From: an uncultured Duncaniella sp.
GTDB lineage: Bacteria; Bacteroidota; Bacteroidia; Bacteroidales; Muribaculaceae
NCBI RefSeq assembly: GCF_910578445.1
Contig: NZ_CAJTQC010000002.1
Location: forward strand, 215,946-279,945
Direction of reading: 5' to 3'
Length of the DNA: 64,000 nucleotides
The notes under the pieces are model-generated. The model did no database searches and had not been told where the DNA came from. It saw only the letters and a list, made by a program, of their open reading frames with translations. The position numbers were made by a program, and so were the translations under genes. This document shows, one piece after another, positions 1 to 8,234 of the stretch. Every line of letters begins with the position of its first letter. The first letter of the stretch is position 1.

Positions 1-36
1 TTGATGAAATTTGAAATTGTTGAAATCAATTTCTAA
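1..36 (+). CDS. greA: Transcription elongation factor GreA, C-terminal end only
   Basis: The window opens inside a reading frame whose last residues read LMKFEIVEINF before a TAA at 34-36. This hydrophobic strand ending resembles the C-terminus of Bacteroidetes GreA, which rescues backtracked RNA polymerase by stimulating transcript cleavage. A HIT protein gene follows 12 bases later on the same strand, an arrangement recalled as common in Bacteroidales. Only 11 codons are visible, so the call rests on this short tail and on context. Confidence 0.55.
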   Translation: MMKFEIVEINF

Positions 37-48
37 AATACGCAGGTA

Positions 49-459
49 ATGTCGACAATCTTCAGTAAAATTGCAGCCGGCGAGATTCCGTCTTACCGTA
101 TTGCAGCCGACGAACGTCACTACGCATTTCTCGACATCAATCCGGTCGCTCCGGGGCATGTCCTTGTGATTCCGCGCGTGGAGGACGACTATATCTTCAA
201 TCTGTCGGATGATGACTATAGCGCGCTGACTCTTTTTGCAAAGCGAGTGGCCAAGGCTATGGAGCAGGCTGTTCCTTGCAAGCGTGTCGGAGTGGCTGTC
301 ATCGGTCTTGAAGTGCCTCATACCCATATCCATCTCATTCCCATAAATTCGGAATCCGACATGGATTTTCACAACAAGACCCAGCTCCCCGCTGATGAGA
401 TGGAGGCGATTGCAAAGGCTATATCGTCGAAATACGAAGAGCTTTATCCCGCGAAATAA
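49..459 (+). CDS. HIT family nucleotide-binding hydrolase
   Basis: A 136-residue histidine-triad protein. HIT proteins hydrolyse or transfer nucleoside monophosphates from adenosine- or guanosine-linked phosphoramidates and dinucleotides. The triad is visible as HTHIHL near residue 93, and the N-terminal IFSKIAAGEIPSYRI block and the FLDINPVAPGHVLVIPR strand are typical. The length fits a single-domain Hint-like enzyme, likely cytoplasmic since no signal peptide is present. The gene starts 12 bases after the greA stop and 19 bases before menA, so the three are probably co-transcribed. The physiological substrate cannot be told from sequence. Confidence 0.93.
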   Translation: MSTIFSKIAAGEIPSYRIAADERHYAFLDINPVAPGHVLVIPRVEDDYIFNLSDDDYSALTLFAKRVAKAMEQAVPCKRVGVAVIGLEVPHTHIHLIPINSESDMDFHNKTQLPADEMEAIAKAISSKYEELYPAK

Positions 460-478
460 GAAACGCATATAAAAGAAG

Positions 479-1363
479 ATGGGCAGAAGTAAGGTTGCAT
501 GCTGGATTGAAGCGATGAGACTTCGGACACTTCCCGTGTCGCTTGCGGGGGTCATATATGCCGTCGGTCTCGGAATCAATACGGACCATTTCCGTCTCAT
601 GCCTGCGATGCTATGCCTGATATTTGCCCTTCTGGCTCAGATTGCGTCGAACTTTGCCAATGAATATTATGACTTCAAGAGCGGACTTGACCGTGTAGGT
701 CGTGACGGTCCTCGACGTGGAGTCACCGAAGGTGATATTTCACCTGAATCAATGAAATATGCCACATTCGCAACCCTTGGCGTAGCATGCGTCACGGGTT
801 GTGTTCTTGTGGCTGTTTTTGGTTATTGGTGGATGTTTATCGTCGGTATTCTCACGGCTCTTGGGGCTATGGCCTACAGTACCGGGCCATATCCTCTTTC
901 ACATCATGGTCTTGGCGAAGTCGCGGTTGTTTGTTTTTTCGGCATTATCCCTGTCTGCCTGACATATCTCCTGATGGGCGGAGAATGGGGTTGGTGGCTG
1001 GGTGTCGCCTCGGTCGGTATCGGACTGATGGGGGCGAATGTGCTCATTGTCAATAACTATCGCGATATTGACGACGACAGGGCTGTCGGAAAGCAGACTC
1101 TTGCAGTCAGACTTGGACGGCTGTCAATGAGAGTGATCTATTGTTCAAATGGCATCTATGCTCTTGCATTCACTTTGCCTGCGTGGCTGTCGACCGGCAG
1201 ATTCTGGTGGATTGTACCTGCGGTCTATCTTCTCGGACATATATTCCTGTGTTTACGTCTGAAGCGGTTTTCGGGCCGTGAGCTCAATCCGCTGCTTGGA
1301 ATGACGGCGGTACTTATGCTTGTCTATGCTGTAGGATTTCTTCTGACAGTTATAATCTCCTGA
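479..1363 (+). CDS. menA: 1,4-dihydroxy-2-naphthoate polyprenyltransferase (MenA), UbiA superfamily
   Basis: This 294-residue integral membrane prenyltransferase attaches the polyprenyl tail to 1,4-dihydroxy-2-naphthoate, the membrane step of menaquinone synthesis. Both aspartate-rich UbiA motifs are present: NEYYDFKSGLD near residue 61, and NNYRDIDDD near residue 191, which bind Mg-diphosphate. About eight hydrophobic helices are spread along the chain, and the N-terminus WIEAMRLRTLPVSLAG is typical of MenA. Length is normal. Menaquinone is the quinone of Bacteroidales. Other men genes are not in this window. Confidence 0.92.
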   Translation: MGRSKVACWIEAMRLRTLPVSLAGVIYAVGLGINTDHFRLMPAMLCLIFALLAQIASNFANEYYDFKSGLDRVGRDGPRRGVTEGDISPESMKYATFATLGVACVTGCVLVAVFGYWWMFIVGILTALGAMAYSTGPYPLSHHGLGEVAVVCFFGIIPVCLTYLLMGGEWGWWLGVASVGIGLMGANVLIVNNYRDIDDDRAVGKQTLAVRLGRLSMRVIYCSNGIYALAFTLPAWLSTGRFWWIVPAVYLLGHIFLCLRLKRFSGRELNPLLGMTAVLMLVYAVGFLLTVIIS

Positions 1364-1396
1364 CATTAAAAATCTCAATCCTCATACTATTCTCTT

Positions 1397-1693
1397 ATGG
1401 CAATGAACAACTTTTATGCATGGTGTAAGCGCTATCTTTCTTTCACATTGCTCGCTTCGGTGACAGTGGCTGTGCTTGTGTTGTTTGTCAATGAAAACTC
1501 GTTGCTGCGCACTGTCGAGCAGGAGCGCCGCATAACCGAACTGGAAGCCGCCATCAGTGAATCGACTGATACTCTTGAATATTACCGCGGACTTAACCAT
1601 TCGCTCGATACTGACAAGGAGACGATGGAACGTATAGTCCGTGAACAATACCACATGCAACATCCTGACGAAGACGTCTATATTTATGAGTGA
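1397..1693 (+). CDS. FtsB/DivIC-like septum formation initiator
   Basis: A 98-residue bitopic membrane protein. It has a short cytoplasmic N-terminus, one hydrophobic helix (about residues 14-34, LSFTLLASVTVAVLVLFV), and an extracytoplasmic coiled coil (EQERRITELEAAI) ending in a region like YHMQHPDEDVYIYE. This is the FtsB/DivIC plan, whose members scaffold the FtsQ-FtsL divisome complex. The terminal REQYHM...DEDVY segment matches what is recalled of Bacteroidetes members. The start at 1397 or the ATG at 1403 are both possible. The stop overlaps the next gene by 8 bases, indicating translational coupling. Confidence 0.82.
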   Translation: MAMNNFYAWCKRYLSFTLLASVTVAVLVLFVNENSLLRTVEQERRITELEAAISESTDTLEYYRGLNHSLDTDKETMERIVREQYHMQHPDEDVYIYE

Positions 1694-2063
1694 TAATAAA
1701 AAGAAATCATCAGGACGGGAAACCGTCTCTACCGTAATGGTGACAGTCGGACTGCTTTCGGTCATGATTGCCGCTTTTCTGCCGCTGATTCATGTGGCTC
1801 AGGACTGGATGCGCTATCTCTATGCGGCAGGAGCACTGATACTGCTGATAGGGCGTTTTGTCGCTCCGAGTGTCAAAGATGCGCCCTTGCGCCTGCGCCG
1901 TCTGTTGCATATGGAGATATGGACAGCGCTTATTTTTATCGTAGGAGCTGTATTCCTTTTCCTCCCTTCCGCCGGTGGTAAGGACTGGCTTGCGTTTACT
2001 CTGGCCGGTGGATTCCTGACGCTCTATACTTCAATAATGATTCCGCGTCAGAAGCTTAAATGA
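1686..2063 (+). CDS. Small four-helix membrane protein of unknown function
   Basis: A 125-residue protein with four hydrophobic segments (about residues 16-34, 42-58, 75-93 and 99-115) separated by short basic loops. It has no recognisable catalytic motif. The frame stays open upstream to 1641, but the ATG at 1686, which overlaps the end of the FtsB-like gene by 8 bases, is preferred because it gives a charged cytoplasmic N-terminus (MSDNKKKSSGRE) and tight coupling. Placement directly after a divisome-type gene hints at a cell-envelope role, but this is only inference from context. Confidence 0.75.
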   Translation: MSDNKKKSSGRETVSTVMVTVGLLSVMIAAFLPLIHVAQDWMRYLYAAGALILLIGRFVAPSVKDAPLRLRRLLHMEIWTALIFIVGAVFLFLPSAGGKDWLAFTLAGGFLTLYTSIMIPRQKLK

Positions 2064-2178
2064 TTGCGGCAAGAGGGGTGGCGTTTTAGCCTGATAGGTT
2101 TCTTGACGAAAGTAAAATGCCATCGCATAGTTCATCACTTGCACACGTTTGCAGTCAAATCGTTAAAAATCTTCTTAT

Positions 2179-2213
2179 TTTGAGGTGAAATTACCGCAAT
2201 TTGACTAATTTTG
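2179..2213 (+). promoter_or_regulatory. Probable promoter of the coaX-lptC gene run
   Basis: TAATTTTG at 2206-2213 matches the Bacteroidetes -7 element TAnnTTTG. TTTG at 2179-2182 is a possible -33 element, but the 23-base spacer is a little long. Transcription would start near 2220, some 11 bases before the coaX ATG. The stretch 2064-2230 otherwise holds no gene. Confidence 0.5.
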
Positions 2214-2230
2214 CCCCCAAATAATCAACA

Positions 2231-2968
2231 ATGGCCAATTATTTAACCATCGATCAGGGAAATTCCGAAGCCAAGATTACATTTTGGAATGATACAGAGC
2301 TCGTTGACTCAGTCATCGAAGACCGTCTTACACCCTCGTCGGTTGAAAGTTTTGTGAATGGTCGCCCATTGTCGGGTGCTATATATTGTTCCGTAGTTCA
2401 GAATAACGGACCTGTCATAAATAAACTCAGCCATCTTTCACGCTGCGTCTATCGTCTCAGTCCATCGACACCTTTGCCGATAAAAATCGACTATGCCACG
2501 CCAAACACTCTTGGGAGCGACCGCGTCGCGGCGGCTGTCGGGGCATGGAGCGATTTCAAGGGTCGTGACATCCTTGTCATAGATGCAGGAACAGCGGTGA
2601 CGTATGACTATGTGGATGCTTCCGGGACTTTCCGTGGTGGCAATATTGCGCCGGGTATCACGATGGAACTGAAGGCTCTCAATCAGTTTACAGCACGTCT
2701 CCCTCTTGTCCCTTTTCCTGAACAGATGGGTTTACTCCGCGACACAATCATAGGCCGCGATACAGCCGAAGCCATAACCTTGGGCGCGGTCTACAGTGTT
2801 GTCGCCTCAATAGGATATTATCGTAGCCGTCTCCCGAAGGATACAGTCGTTGTCCTTGGCGGAGGATGCGGCCATCATCTCGCATCTCTTTGCGACTTTG
2901 AAGTTCACGTCGATGAACATCTGGCCAGCAAGGGGTTAAACAGAATTTTGCTATACAATGAAAATTAA
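2231..2968 (+). CDS. coaX: Type III pantothenate kinase (CoaX)
   Basis: This 245-residue enzyme phosphorylates pantothenate, the first step of coenzyme A synthesis. It carries the ASKHA-fold landmarks of CoaX: the N-terminal phosphate loop IDQGNSEAKI (residues 7-16), the DAGTAVTYDYV motif near residue 117, GGNIAPGI near 137, and a late VVVLGGGCG strand. Length is usual for the type III family, which does not respond to CoA feedback and uses a monovalent cation. The final 11 bases overlap the start of the next gene, so the outer-membrane protein gene downstream is probably translated from the same message. Confidence 0.93.
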   Translation: MANYLTIDQGNSEAKITFWNDTELVDSVIEDRLTPSSVESFVNGRPLSGAIYCSVVQNNGPVINKLSHLSRCVYRLSPSTPLPIKIDYATPNTLGSDRVAAAVGAWSDFKGRDILVIDAGTAVTYDYVDASGTFRGGNIAPGITMELKALNQFTARLPLVPFPEQMGLLRDTIIGRDTAEAITLGAVYSVVASIGYYRSRLPKDTVVVLGGGCGHHLASLCDFEVHVDEHLASKGLNRILLYNEN

Positions 2969-4205
2969 GTCACTTCTCATCCTCGCTCTTATTGCAGTAG
3001 CGACCGCCTCAGGGCTCTCAGCACAGAACACCTCAAGTCCGTATTCGAAGTTTGGCTATGGCCTTCTCCGTGACAATGCAACCTCTGCTCAGCGTCAGAT
3101 GGGTGGAGTCGGCTACGCCATGCGTTCAGGCAGGCAAGTCAATGTAATGAACCCTGCCGCATATGCAGGAATGGACTCTCTGACATTCCTGTTCGATATG
3201 GGAACGGATGTGTCACTCTTCTGGCGCAAGGACAACACCGGCAGCAATCATGACTGGGGCGGTGGTCTTGACTATGTGACCATGCAGTTTCCTGTCGGTA
3301 AGATTGTCGGTGTGAGTGCCGGTCTTCTCCCTTATTCATCGGTCGGCTATTCGTTTGGTTCGGAGATTACTAACGGAGTTTCAACCCATCAGGGAACAGG
3401 CGGTCTTAACCAGCTTTACATCGGTGCAGGTGTGATGCCGTTGAAGAATCTCTCGCTCGGTGTCAACATCAGTTATCTGTTCGGAACCATCTACAATGAC
3501 GTATATGCGAGCCAGACCGGATCGACATCCCAGTCTCTGTTCGAACAGATTATGGAGGTGAAGGACTATCATTTGCAGTTCGGTCTTCAATACACCTACC
3601 GTATTTCGCGCAAGAATGCTCTTACGCTCGGTGTGACATATTCGCCCTCCAAGTCTCTTCTTGGAAAAACTTATGTGCTGAAATATCACGATACAAGCTC
3701 CGGTACGCCCGACACTATCGCTCCGGGTGTGGTCAAGCTGCGCGACAAGTTCTCTCTTCCCGAGACATGGGGCGCGGGTCTTGCCTATGACTGGAACGAC
3801 CGTCTGCAGGCCGAGGTCGATGTGACCTATCAGAACTGGTCGAAAGCGAAGTATCATCAGATTGAAAACTTCTCAGCCGGAAAATTTGACAACCGTTGGC
3901 GCATCGGCGCAGGTTTGAGCTATCGTCCTGATCCGCGTGGCGGATATTTCAAGCGTGTCACCTACCGTGCCGGTGGCTATTACAACCGTGACTATATCAT
4001 GGTCGAAGGTAACCATGTCCGTGATTACGGTATTTCATGCGGTGTCGGATTGCCCGCCGCTTCAGAGAAGACTGTCATAAATCTCGGTTTCGAGTATATC
4101 AATCGGCAGGCGACTCCCAATCCATTGCTGAAGGAGCAGTATTTCCATGTGACACTTGGTATTAACTTCAATCAGGTCTGGTTCTTCCAGAGTAAGTTGC
4201 GTTGA
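2958..4205 (+). CDS. Outer-membrane beta-barrel protein, FadL/PorV-like in appearance
   Basis: A 415-residue protein beginning with a clear Sec signal peptide (MKIKSLLILALIAVATASGLSAQ, cleavage after SAQ). The body is rich in alternating aromatic and glycine strands, and the chain ends in HVTLGINFNQVWFFQSKLR. The N-terminal NTSSPYSKFGYGLL and the GGVGYAMRSGRQVNVMNPAAYAGMDS block, with its NPA turn, are typical of a conserved Bacteroidetes barrel family. It probably sits in the outer membrane and may move a hydrophobic ligand, but no substrate can be assigned. It overlaps coaX by 11 bases and touches lptC through TGATG. Confidence 0.75.
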   Translation: MKIKSLLILALIAVATASGLSAQNTSSPYSKFGYGLLRDNATSAQRQMGGVGYAMRSGRQVNVMNPAAYAGMDSLTFLFDMGTDVSLFWRKDNTGSNHDWGGGLDYVTMQFPVGKIVGVSAGLLPYSSVGYSFGSEITNGVSTHQGTGGLNQLYIGAGVMPLKNLSLGVNISYLFGTIYNDVYASQTGSTSQSLFEQIMEVKDYHLQFGLQYTYRISRKNALTLGVTYSPSKSLLGKTYVLKYHDTSSGTPDTIAPGVVKLRDKFSLPETWGAGLAYDWNDRLQAEVDVTYQNWSKAKYHQIENFSAGKFDNRWRIGAGLSYRPDPRGGYFKRVTYRAGGYYNRDYIMVEGNHVRDYGISCGVGLPAASEKTVINLGFEYINRQATPNPLLKEQYFHVTLGINFNQVWFFQSKLR

Positions 4206-4930
4206 TGCGTGGCAGTCTCGTTCGGATAATGAAGAAACGTTCCGCTACACTTCGGACCATGCGTTCGCTCCCGGTCATAGCCGTGGCGTGTCTGCTGCTT
4301 GTCTCTGTCGTTGTGTCAGGATGTAAGGACAGCGACCCGGTAGGGATGGGCAACGTGGATGCCTCAAAGACTCCGACTATGCTCACACGCGATGTCGAGA
4401 CTCTTATTTCGGATTCCGGGGTCACGCGCTTCCGCATCGTCACACCGATATGGTATGTCTACGATGAGGTTGATGAGCCTTACTGGAGTTTCCCTGAAGG
4501 ACTGAATCTGGATAAATATGACAATTTCTTCCGTCGTGAGGCGACGGTCGAGGCCGATTCTGCTGTCTACTTCAAGAACAAGCAGCTTTGGCGTCTTGAC
4601 GGGAATGTCAACATCACCAATGTGATGAACGAGAAGTTCCTCACCAATCAGCTTTATTGGGATCAACGTCAGCACAAGCTCTATTCCGATTCGTTCATCC
4701 ATATAGAACGGCCTGACAAGGTGCTTGAGGGCTATGGATTTGATTCCAATGAGCAGCTGACCCGCTATACTATCCGGAAAGTGTCGGGAATCTTTCCTGC
4801 GGGAGCTTTCCGTCCGGGTGGCCGTGGAGCGGTATCAGCCTCTCAAAGTGAAGATAGTGAGCCCGAGGAGTCAGATGATGACAATCCGGTGCAAGATAAT
4901 GACAGCATAACAAAAGCATCTGAAAAATGA
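4205..4930 (+). CDS. lptC: LPS export periplasmic protein LptC
   Basis: About 241 residues. LptC passes lipopolysaccharide from the inner-membrane ABC transporter LptBFG to periplasmic LptA. An N-terminal hydrophobic segment ends in VVVSGC, a lipobox-like site. The body has the LptC/OstA-type strand pattern (FRIVTPIWYVYDEV, AVYFKNKQLWRLDGNVNITN, LYWDQRQHKLYSD, IERPDKVLEGYGF). The ATG at 4205 overlaps the preceding stop (TGATG) and is preferred; an ATG at 4229 just before the hydrophobic segment is an alternative. The tail after residue 200 is acidic and low-complexity. It overlaps the next gene by 4 bases. Confidence 0.85.
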   Translation: MRGSLVRIMKKRSATLRTMRSLPVIAVACLLLVSVVVSGCKDSDPVGMGNVDASKTPTMLTRDVETLISDSGVTRFRIVTPIWYVYDEVDEPYWSFPEGLNLDKYDNFFRREATVEADSAVYFKNKQLWRLDGNVNITNVMNEKFLTNQLYWDQRQHKLYSDSFIHIERPDKVLEGYGFDSNEQLTRYTIRKVSGIFPAGAFRPGGRGAVSASQSEDSEPEESDDDNPVQDNDSITKASEK

Positions 4931-6216
4931 CACTTACAGCGTGGATTATCCTATCCGTAGTCTCTCTCTGTTTTTCGGCTCTCTTTTCGGGTGTCGAGAT
5001 TGCCTATATCTCGGCTGACCGTGTGAGGGTCGGACTTGATACAAACAGAGGCGGACTGATCAACAATATCATAGGTCGCTACTATTCCCATTCCGATTTC
5101 TTTATATCCACCATACTCGTTGGCAACAATATTATGCTTGTCATCTACGGTATGGGGGCGGCTGCACTGCTCGAACCGTGGATTGAAGCAAATATATCCG
5201 ACAATCAGGCTGTAATACTTGTGTTGCAGACCATAGTCTCCACTTTGGTGATTCTTTTTACGGGTGAGTTTCTTCCGAAATCCATTTTCCGCATCAATCC
5301 GAACACTTCGTTAAAAATATCCGCTTTGCCGGTTTATTTTTTCTACATCGTGCTCTATCCCGTCTCATGGTTCACTTCATGGCTGTCGAAGATGTTGATG
5401 AAGCTCGCCGGCATAAAGGCGGAGGACACGCGTCTCGGCGTGTTGTCAATAACCGATCTTAACGATTATCTTGAGACTAAAATCGACGACCTTGAGAATC
5501 CTCAGGAGGTGGAGGTTGAAAACGAAGTGAAGATTTTTCACAATGCGCTCGATTTCTCGACCACACAGCTTCGCGACTGTATGGCTCCGCGCAATGAGCT
5601 TGTGGCCGTCGACATCGACACCACGACACGCGAAGAACTCTCGGAACTATTCACCTCGTCCGGACGAAGCAAGATTCTGGTCTACAAGGAGGATATTGAC
5701 AATGTCGTTGGCTATGTGCATGTGTCTGAGCTTTTCGATCCCGGGAGGAATTGGAAAGAGCATATAAAAGAAGTCCTTTATGCACCCGACACACTCCTTG
5801 CAAATACGATGATGCGCCGTCTGCTCAGTGAAAAGCGTTCGATGGCAGTTGTCGTCGATGAGTTCGGCGGGACAGCCGGTCTTGTGACGCTCGAGGATCT
5901 CGTCGAGGAAATCTTCGGTGATATTCAGGATGAGCACGACAAAACCAGATTTACGGCCACGGAAATCGAGCCCGGTGTGTTTGAATTTTCAGGCCGTATC
6001 GAAGTCCGTACTCTCCGCGACGAGTTCCGCTTGGATATTCCGGAAGATGATGAATATCAGACACTGGCAGGATATATCATCCATGAGACAGGCTCTCTTC
6101 CCGCTCAGGATGAGAGAATTGAGATTGACGGCATCACCTTCACCATCAAGGCCAGAAGTGCCACACGTCTTGACCTGATACGGGTAGAGACTGAGCAGCC
6201 GGCAGACAAGGAGTGA
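4927..6216 (+). CDS. CNNM/CBS/CorC-HlyC domain membrane protein (hemolysin-type, GldE-like)
   Basis: This 429-residue protein has the CNNM (DUF21) membrane domain in the first 150 residues with three to four helices, a CBS pair at about 200-320 (MAPRNELVAVDIDT, then VVVDEFGGTAGLVTLEDLVEEIFGDIQDEHD), and a C-terminal CorC/HlyC domain. The family is linked to magnesium or cobalt transport and, in gliding Bacteroidetes, to GldE. The label hemolysin is historical. The ATGA overlap with lptC marks a shared transcript. Actual transport specificity is not visible. Confidence 0.88.
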   Translation: MTLTAWIILSVVSLCFSALFSGVEIAYISADRVRVGLDTNRGGLINNIIGRYYSHSDFFISTILVGNNIMLVIYGMGAAALLEPWIEANISDNQAVILVLQTIVSTLVILFTGEFLPKSIFRINPNTSLKISALPVYFFYIVLYPVSWFTSWLSKMLMKLAGIKAEDTRLGVLSITDLNDYLETKIDDLENPQEVEVENEVKIFHNALDFSTTQLRDCMAPRNELVAVDIDTTTREELSELFTSSGRSKILVYKEDIDNVVGYVHVSELFDPGRNWKEHIKEVLYAPDTLLANTMMRRLLSEKRSMAVVVDEFGGTAGLVTLEDLVEEIFGDIQDEHDKTRFTATEIEPGVFEFSGRIEVRTLRDEFRLDIPEDDEYQTLAGYIIHETGSLPAQDERIEIDGITFTIKARSATRLDLIRVETEQPADKE

Positions 6217-6244
6217 GACCGAATCTCTTTGATTGAAAAATCCC

Positions 6245-6279
6245 CCGTCCGCAGGATGGTGGTGGATAGTTGCGGGCGG
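6245..6279 (-). terminator. Hairpin terminator between convergent genes
   Basis: CCGTCCGC (6245-6252) pairs with GCGGGCGG (6272-6279), with one G:U pair. On the minus strand the stem is followed by a short T tract, so it best serves the minus-strand gene at 6317-6700. It may also stop the + strand lptC-CNNM transcript. Confidence 0.6.
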
Positions 6280-6316
6280 AGGATAAAAATGTGTAAATTA
6301 TGATATTAGAGAGAAT

Positions 6317-6700
6317 CTAATCGAGTTTGTCGGCAAGATTGGAGGCGGTGTCTGCAATCGAGTTGAGTGCGCTTGCAGCCCCTGATTTGATTTTGTCCAG
6401 CAGAGGTGAGGCCTTCTCTTTGAGATCGTCAACCTTGTCAGAGATAGAATCCTTGGCATCCGACAGCTTGTCGGAGATAGAATCTTTCGCATCGGAAAGT
6501 TTGTCGGCAATGCTTTCCTTGGCATTATTGAGATTGGCTTTTGCCTGCGCTTTTGCGTCGGCGGCAGTCTCTTCGATCTTCTGTTTGTCAGCTTTGAACT
6601 GGGCTTTGGCAGCGACTTCTGCAGCCTCGGCGCTTACCTTTGCAGCCTGAGCCGAAAGCTTTCCGGCACTATCTGCTATGTTCTGTTGCATTGAGCTCAT
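6317..6700 (-). CDS. Alanine/lysine/aspartate-rich amphipathic helical protein, LEA- or apolipoprotein-like
   Basis: A 127-residue protein with no signal peptide. It is almost entirely composed of Ala, Lys, Asp, Ser and Glu, with hydrophobic residues spaced to form one long amphipathic helix. An 11-residue unit (KLSDAKDSISD) occurs twice in tandem, with degenerate copies before it (SIADKLSDAK, NLNNAKES) and after it (KVDDLKEKAS). Eleven-residue periodicity of this kind is known from group 3 LEA and apolipoprotein-type proteins, which bind membranes or protect proteins under stress. The role here is inferred only. It is a single gene downstream of xseA with an 84-base gap. Confidence 0.75.
   Translation of the reverse strand: MSSMQQNIADSAGKLSAQAAKVSAEAAEVAAKAQFKADKQKIEETAADAKAQAKANLNNAKESIADKLSDAKDSISDKLSDAKDSISDKVDDLKEKASPLLDKIKSGAASALNSIADTASNLADKLD
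6434..6532. repeat. Three tandem 33-bp units inside the helical protein gene
   Basis: Units at 6434-6466, 6467-6499 and 6500-6532 are in phase with the reading frame, each coding one 11-residue helical turn set. The first two are the most alike at the DNA level, which suggests recent tandem duplication. Copy number could vary between strains. Confidence 0.75.
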
Positions 6701-6784
6701 AATCTTTATTCATTTAATTAGTAAAACATACCCTTATAACATCCCTTTGCGGTTGTGGGTTGCCGGGGTGATTATTAAATCTAA

Positions 6785-8083
6785 TTAAAGAATGTTAGAG
6801 CTGACACTGCCGTCGGGCAGTATGGTTTCGATGGTCATCCCTTTTTTTAGTTCAGATATGGAGGTGACGGCATGACCGCTGACACGGGTTATGGTGTAAC
6901 CGCGCTTGAGTGTTGCGGTCGGCGACAGAACCTTGATGAGTTCTCCGATAGAATCAAGACGGTGTCTGCGGCGTTCGATGATTGATGCGGTAGCTGATTT
7001 CAACCGTTCTGCAAGCATGTCGAGCCGCGATACTTCAGGGCGTAGACGTGTCCGTGCGGTTTCGCTTAGCGCGAGCATGTCGCGGTCGAGACGTTTGCGA
7101 GCATTGTCGACGGCTGCCTGAGGCAGATAGGGCAGACGTGCGCTGATATATGCGAGTTGCTCGCGCGATGCGGAAATCATGGTGGAAGCACTGTGGTGGA
7201 TTTCGGATGCCAGAGCCTCAAGGTGGTCGAGTGCGGCATTGCCGCGTGCAATAAGCCATTCGGCTGCGGCTGTCGGGGTTTTCACACGCATGTTGGCTAC
7301 GTAGTCGAGCACTGTCACATCACGTTCATGGCCTATACCTATTATGACAGGCAATGGGAATTGTGCGATGTTGGCTGCGAGGTCGTAGTTTTCGAAGGCA
7401 GCAAGGTCGCTTGTCGCCCCTCCGCCTCTTATGATGACGACTCCGTCCCAGTTTTCCTCTTCTAAGGCTATGGCTTCGAGGGCTGAGATTATTGATAAAG
7501 GCGCTTGCTGGCCCTGCATCACTGCGGGAAAAAGCTGTGTCGAGAATCTTAGGTTGCGCGGATTGGTGTAGAGCTGATGGATGAAATCGCCATATCCCGC
7601 CGCTCCGGGAGCGGAGATTACGGCTATTCGGAGCGGGATTTCGGTCCATTCGAGTGAGCGGTTGAGGTCGATGATTCCGTCTTTCTGTAGCTTTGCGAGA
7701 ATCTCAAGGCGGAGTCTCACAAGGTCGCCCATGGTGTAGACGGGGTCTATGTCGGTGATATTAAGTGAAAGTCCGTATGACGGATGATAGTTGACCGAAA
7801 CGAGTACCCTGACCTTCATTCCGCTCGCCAGACGGCTACCGGTCGTGGCCATGAAATCACTTTCGATACGTGCGAGCGCCGAACGCCAGATTGTGGCGCG
7901 TACACGGGCTATAGGCTCGCCGGTGGCAGGGTTCTTCTGGATTAGTTCGAGATAGCAGTGCATGGCACGGCGCACATCGGATGTCTCGGCCGTAATCCAT
8001 ACGTTGCGTAACGAGGGTTCGGATGAGATGAGTGATGACAGGCGTGAAGTGAATTCTTCAAGGGTGAGGGTGTCTGTGGTCAT
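6785..8083 (-). CDS. xseA: Exodeoxyribonuclease VII large subunit (XseA)
   Basis: This 432-residue large subunit of the single-strand exonuclease ExoVII has an N-terminal OB-fold (VWITAETSDVRRA...HCYLEL), a catalytic core (IAVISAPGAAGYGDFIHQL, VVIIRGGGATSDLAAFENYDLA, IIGIGHERDVTVLDYVANMRVKTPTAAAEW), a helical region, and the C-terminal ATLKRGYTITRV motif. Length is normal. The small subunit XseB, often adjacent, is not found downstream: the 84 bases after xseA hold no frame for it. The gene is divergent from the DXS-like gene. Confidence 0.93.
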   Translation of the reverse strand: MTTDTLTLEEFTSRLSSLISSEPSLRNVWITAETSDVRRAMHCYLELIQKNPATGEPIARVRATIWRSALARIESDFMATTGSRLASGMKVRVLVSVNYHPSYGLSLNITDIDPVYTMGDLVRLRLEILAKLQKDGIIDLNRSLEWTEIPLRIAVISAPGAAGYGDFIHQLYTNPRNLRFSTQLFPAVMQGQQAPLSIISALEAIALEEENWDGVVIIRGGGATSDLAAFENYDLAANIAQFPLPVIIGIGHERDVTVLDYVANMRVKTPTAAAEWLIARGNAALDHLEALASEIHHSASTMISASREQLAYISARLPYLPQAAVDNARKRLDRDMLALSETARTRLRPEVSRLDMLAERLKSATASIIERRRHRLDSIGELIKVLSPTATLKRGYTITRVSGHAVTSISELKKGMTIETILPDGSVSSNIL

Positions 8084-8103
8084 TGGTGTTATCTTTTATC
8101 ATG

Positions 8104-8111
8104 CAAAATTA
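8104..8111 (-). promoter_or_regulatory. Probable -7 element of xseA
   Basis: CAAAATTA on the + strand reads TAATTTTG on the minus strand and matches TAnnTTTG. Transcription would start near 8097, about 14 bases before the xseA start codon. No exact -33 TTTG is present at the right distance. Confidence 0.45.
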
Positions 8112-8169
8112 ATGGAATTTTGGTAGGTTTGAAGTTATAATTGGTAAAACATAACACAATCAGAAATGT

Positions 8170-8177
8170 TAATTTTG
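8170..8177 (+). promoter_or_regulatory. Probable -7 element of the DXS-like gene
   Basis: TAATTTTG matches TAnnTTTG. Transcription from about 8184 rules out the TTG at 8181 as a start codon and leaves the ATG at 8202 or 8235. A clear -33 TTTG is not seen. Confidence 0.45.
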
Positions 8178-8234
8178 TAGTTGTATCCGCTATGGGCGGT
8201 AATGAAACCCAAATTGAATTATAATTTTACATTT

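Noticed and set aside
6701..6784. Expected exonuclease VII small subunit (xseB) after xseA
   Set aside because: The 84-base gap is too short and the following gene is a helical repeat protein, not XseB-like.
8181..8234. Start of the DXS-like gene at the TTG at 8181
   Set aside because: The predicted transcription start near 8184 lies after it and the extra residues have no homology-like character.
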